DNA of 64,000 bases from Pedobacter kyungheensis. GTDB taxonomy: Bacteria; Bacteroidota; Bacteroidia; Sphingobacteriales; Sphingobacteriaceae. Shown in pieces: positions 62,496 to 64,000 of the stretch. The notes beneath the pieces are model-generated. The model was not told the origin of the DNA. It ran no database searches and saw only the letters and a program-made list of their open reading frames with translations. The translations under genes were made by a program, and so were the position numbers. The stretch is taken from NCBI RefSeq assembly GCF_000812965.1, contig NZ_JSYN01000008.1, forward strand, positions 1 to 64,000, given 5' to 3'. Each line of letters begins with the position of its first letter. Position 1 is the first letter of the stretch.

Positions 62496-62726
62496 ATGGC
62501 AAACAAAATCCCGATAGATAAATACTTTGAAACAATTAAAACAAAAACGGGAAAAACGCCTGCCGACTTTAAACAACTCGCAATTACTAAAGGATATTTT
62601 GAAAAAGGAAAATTGAAATCTGCCGTAAAACCAGCTGAAGTAATTGCATGGCTCAAAGCAGATTTTGGCTTAGGTCATGGGCATTCGCTGGCTTTGTATC
62701 ATTTTTTAAAAGAGGATCTTGAGTAA
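62496..62726 (+). CDS. DUF4287 protein
   Basis: 76 aa. TGKTPADFKQLAITKGYFE and the C-terminal LGHGHSLALYHFLK match DUF4287. Function unknown. Last gene of the small cluster, 21 nt after DUF1569. Confidence 0.82.
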   Translation: MANKIPIDKYFETIKTKTGKTPADFKQLAITKGYFEKGKLKSAVKPAEVIAWLKADFGLGHGHSLALYHFLKEDLE

Positions 62727-62848
62727 ACCAATGCAATTCGAAGGGAGGCAATTTGGATGGCGCAAGTGGTCATTTTACTTTGGCGAAAGTATCTTCTTGA
62801 CATGGTAAAGGGGTAGATTGATTTAGAGATGCTTTATCAAGAGATACG

Positions 62849-64000
62849 TTAGTTTTCCTGGTGTTCTGCACTATGTTCTATGCTTTTTTTCTTAAAAATA
62901 GCACCACCAAAATTGTAGGTAAAACTAATGCCCGCTCTTGCTCCTGTGGTTTTCCTTTCGAAATCTAATAAAATTCCATTCCCTTCTCTTAGGAAAGCCC
63001 ATTTTCGGGTGGCAAAAATGTCTCTTCCGTTAATGGTTAGGGTTGCTTTATTATGCAACAAGTTTATTTTGGCACCGGCATCTACACCAAAGTTTGCTCG
63101 GTTATTATCCTGGGCAGTAACATTCGGCGCCTGGTAATCACCACGTATTTGCAATGAAATACTTCTAGCGATCGTAAAATTGTTGGTAATATTAGCATTC
63201 CAGCTCAAACCGCTACTTTTCGTAATGCCGTATGCGGGTAAGCCATCCGTTTTGTTCTCATACACGTTTACATTTGCAGTAAAGTTCCATGCCTTTACTA
63301 AATTAAAGCGGCTAATTACCTCCAGCCCGCCTGTGTAAGCATGTGGAATATTTTCGGCCGTAGTTGTAATGATGCCGTTAACCGGAGGAAGCTCCACATG
63401 CGTTACAAAATCATTTGTAATACGGTAATAAAGACTGGAGGTGAAATTTATTTTGTTCCAGTTTTTTTGATAACCCAGTTCAAAAGCATGAACATCTTCT
63501 GGTTGAATATTGGGGTTACCTACATCGTAATTAACCGGATCTGAGATGTCGGGTATAGGGCTGTAGTTACGTGGTGTAGGACGTATAACTCTACGGGTAT
63601 AACTTAACTGTAACTGTTGGTTGTTTCCCAGTTTTTCCGATAGCGTTACACTGGGGTATAACCTGTTATTGATCACCTGAACAGGCGTATTCAATGGATT
63701 GTTGTTTAGATCATAGCCCGCAACATTCCCTTTCAGATTTGCTGCTTCTCCTCTTACACCAATTTGATAACTAAAGCGCTTTACCTCACCCTGGTAACTA
63801 ATGTACAAGGCATGTATCTGGTTGTTGCTGTGGAAATACGCACTGTAAGGCCAGTACTCGTCGTAGTTTCGCGTGCCTGCGTTAAAGCTGTATGCGGTTT
63901 GGTTTCTATTATCCAAACGTACCTGTGTGCGATAGCCGGCACTCAGCGTTCCTGTACCAATTGGTAAGGTATAATCTGCCTGTACGTTATAATAACTGTT
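62849..64000 (-). CDS. TonB-dependent receptor-type beta-barrel protein, partial (runs off the edge)
   Basis: At least 383 residues are visible, C-terminal. The frame is open to position 64000, so the start is outside the window; the first ATG-like codon at 63916 (TTG) is not a real start. Strands are alternating and the plug is missing. OMP_b-brl type (outer membrane beta-barrel family, related to TonB receptors) is the best match: YTRRVIRPTPRNYSPIPDIS, YDVGNPNIQPEDVHAFELGY. Exports or imports an unknown nutrient. An intact gene would be about 800 aa. Confidence 0.82.
   Translation of the reverse strand, partial: NSYYNVQADYTLPIGTGTLSAGYRTQVRLDNRNQTAYSFNAGTRNYDEYWPYSAYFHSNNQIHALYISYQGEVKRFSYQIGVRGEAANLKGNVAGYDLNNNPLNTPVQVINNRLYPSVTLSEKLGNNQQLQLSYTRRVIRPTPRNYSPIPDISDPVNYDVGNPNIQPEDVHAFELGYQKNWNKINFTSSLYYRITNDFVTHVELPPVNGIITTTAENIPHAYTGGLEVISRFNLVKAWNFTANVNVYENKTDGLPAYGITKSSGLSWNANITNNFTIARSISLQIRGDYQAPNVTAQDNNRANFGVDAGAKINLLHNKATLTINGRDIFATRKWAFLREGNGILLDFERKTTGARAGISFTYNFGGAIFKKKSIEHSAEHQEN

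Noticed and set aside
1..64000. CRISPR arrays, rRNA and tRNA genes
   Set aside because: No regularly spaced repeats of CRISPR size, no 16S/23S signature and no complete tRNA cloverleaf were seen on either strand.

Overview
The window looks like chromosomal DNA of a Bacteroidota bacterium, most like Sphingobacteriaceae (Pedobacter or Mucilaginibacter type). The evidence is family content: SusC/TonB-type and OMP_b-brl receptors, DUF6660, HYC_CC_PP and DUF6428 proteins, and CzcA-TolC fusions. One promoter matches the Bacteroidota form TTG-N18-TAnnTTTG, and Shine-Dalgarno sequences are mostly absent. The species cannot be fixed from sequence alone. Most of the window is an accessory metal-resistance island with decaying mobile-element ends at its margins.

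Layout. 1-470 holds ends of an IS21-like element that cut off a response regulator (454-831). 1868-4742 is a tight three-gene operon (di-heme oxidoreductase lipoprotein, Rieske lipoprotein, porin) preceded by a perfect 20-bp palindrome. 5367-7382 is a Zn/Cd P1B-2 ATPase. 8046-8652 holds a small hypothetical gene and a His-rich 64-aa protein. 8838-12110 (minus) carries a bestrophin, a GT39-type glycosyltransferase and two small membrane proteins.

12346-22428 (minus) is one closely packed block. In transcription order it encodes a P1B-4 ATPase, an NRAMP-like transporter, a degenerate PAP2 protein, a ZIP-like protein, DUF1345, a 58-aa protein, a small membrane protein, an LTA-synthase-like enzyme, an HD protein, MgtC and an intact PAP2 phosphatase. 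It reads as a cation-homeostasis plus envelope operon and is the strongest candidate for an undescribed functional unit. A terminator at 22512-22538 separates it from the upstream czc-type operon (DUF6660, CzcA-TolC fusion, CzcB; 22579-28629).

29420-31123 is a decaying locus: a frameshifted DJ-1/PfpI lipoprotein and a TonB-receptor fragment. 31188-34926 is a metallophosphoesterase plus an arsenic operon (arsR, DUF6428, arsN1-like, arsC, acr3) with two ArsR-like operators. 35092-42644 is a copper operon (HYC_CC_PP, two DUF3347, heme-binding protein, multicopper oxidase fused to a beta-barrel, CopA). 42931-50596 is a cus operon (HYC_CC_PP, small HMBD protein, frame-split CusA, CusC, two tandem CusB). 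A divergent ArsR-controlled merTP/GDCCVxC unit follows at 50771-52030.

53263-54354 is a SIR2-like gene set between IS-like ends, a candidate anti-phage gene. Beyond it lies more ordinary metabolism: an Lrp regulator diverging from a cobalamin riboswitch that leads mesX-mesD (folate-independent methionine synthesis), a BASS-family transporter, an Old Yellow Enzyme and a thioesterase. Then come an AraC regulator with small stress-type proteins, and a TonB-dependent receptor that runs off the right edge.

The metal genes cooperate by compartment. P-type ATPases move ions from cytoplasm to periplasm, RND/TolC systems export them from the periplasm, the multicopper oxidase is predicted to oxidise Cu(I), and many small Cys/His/Met-rich secreted proteins probably buffer or hand over metal. 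Coordinates and motifs were read by eye; no database search was run.
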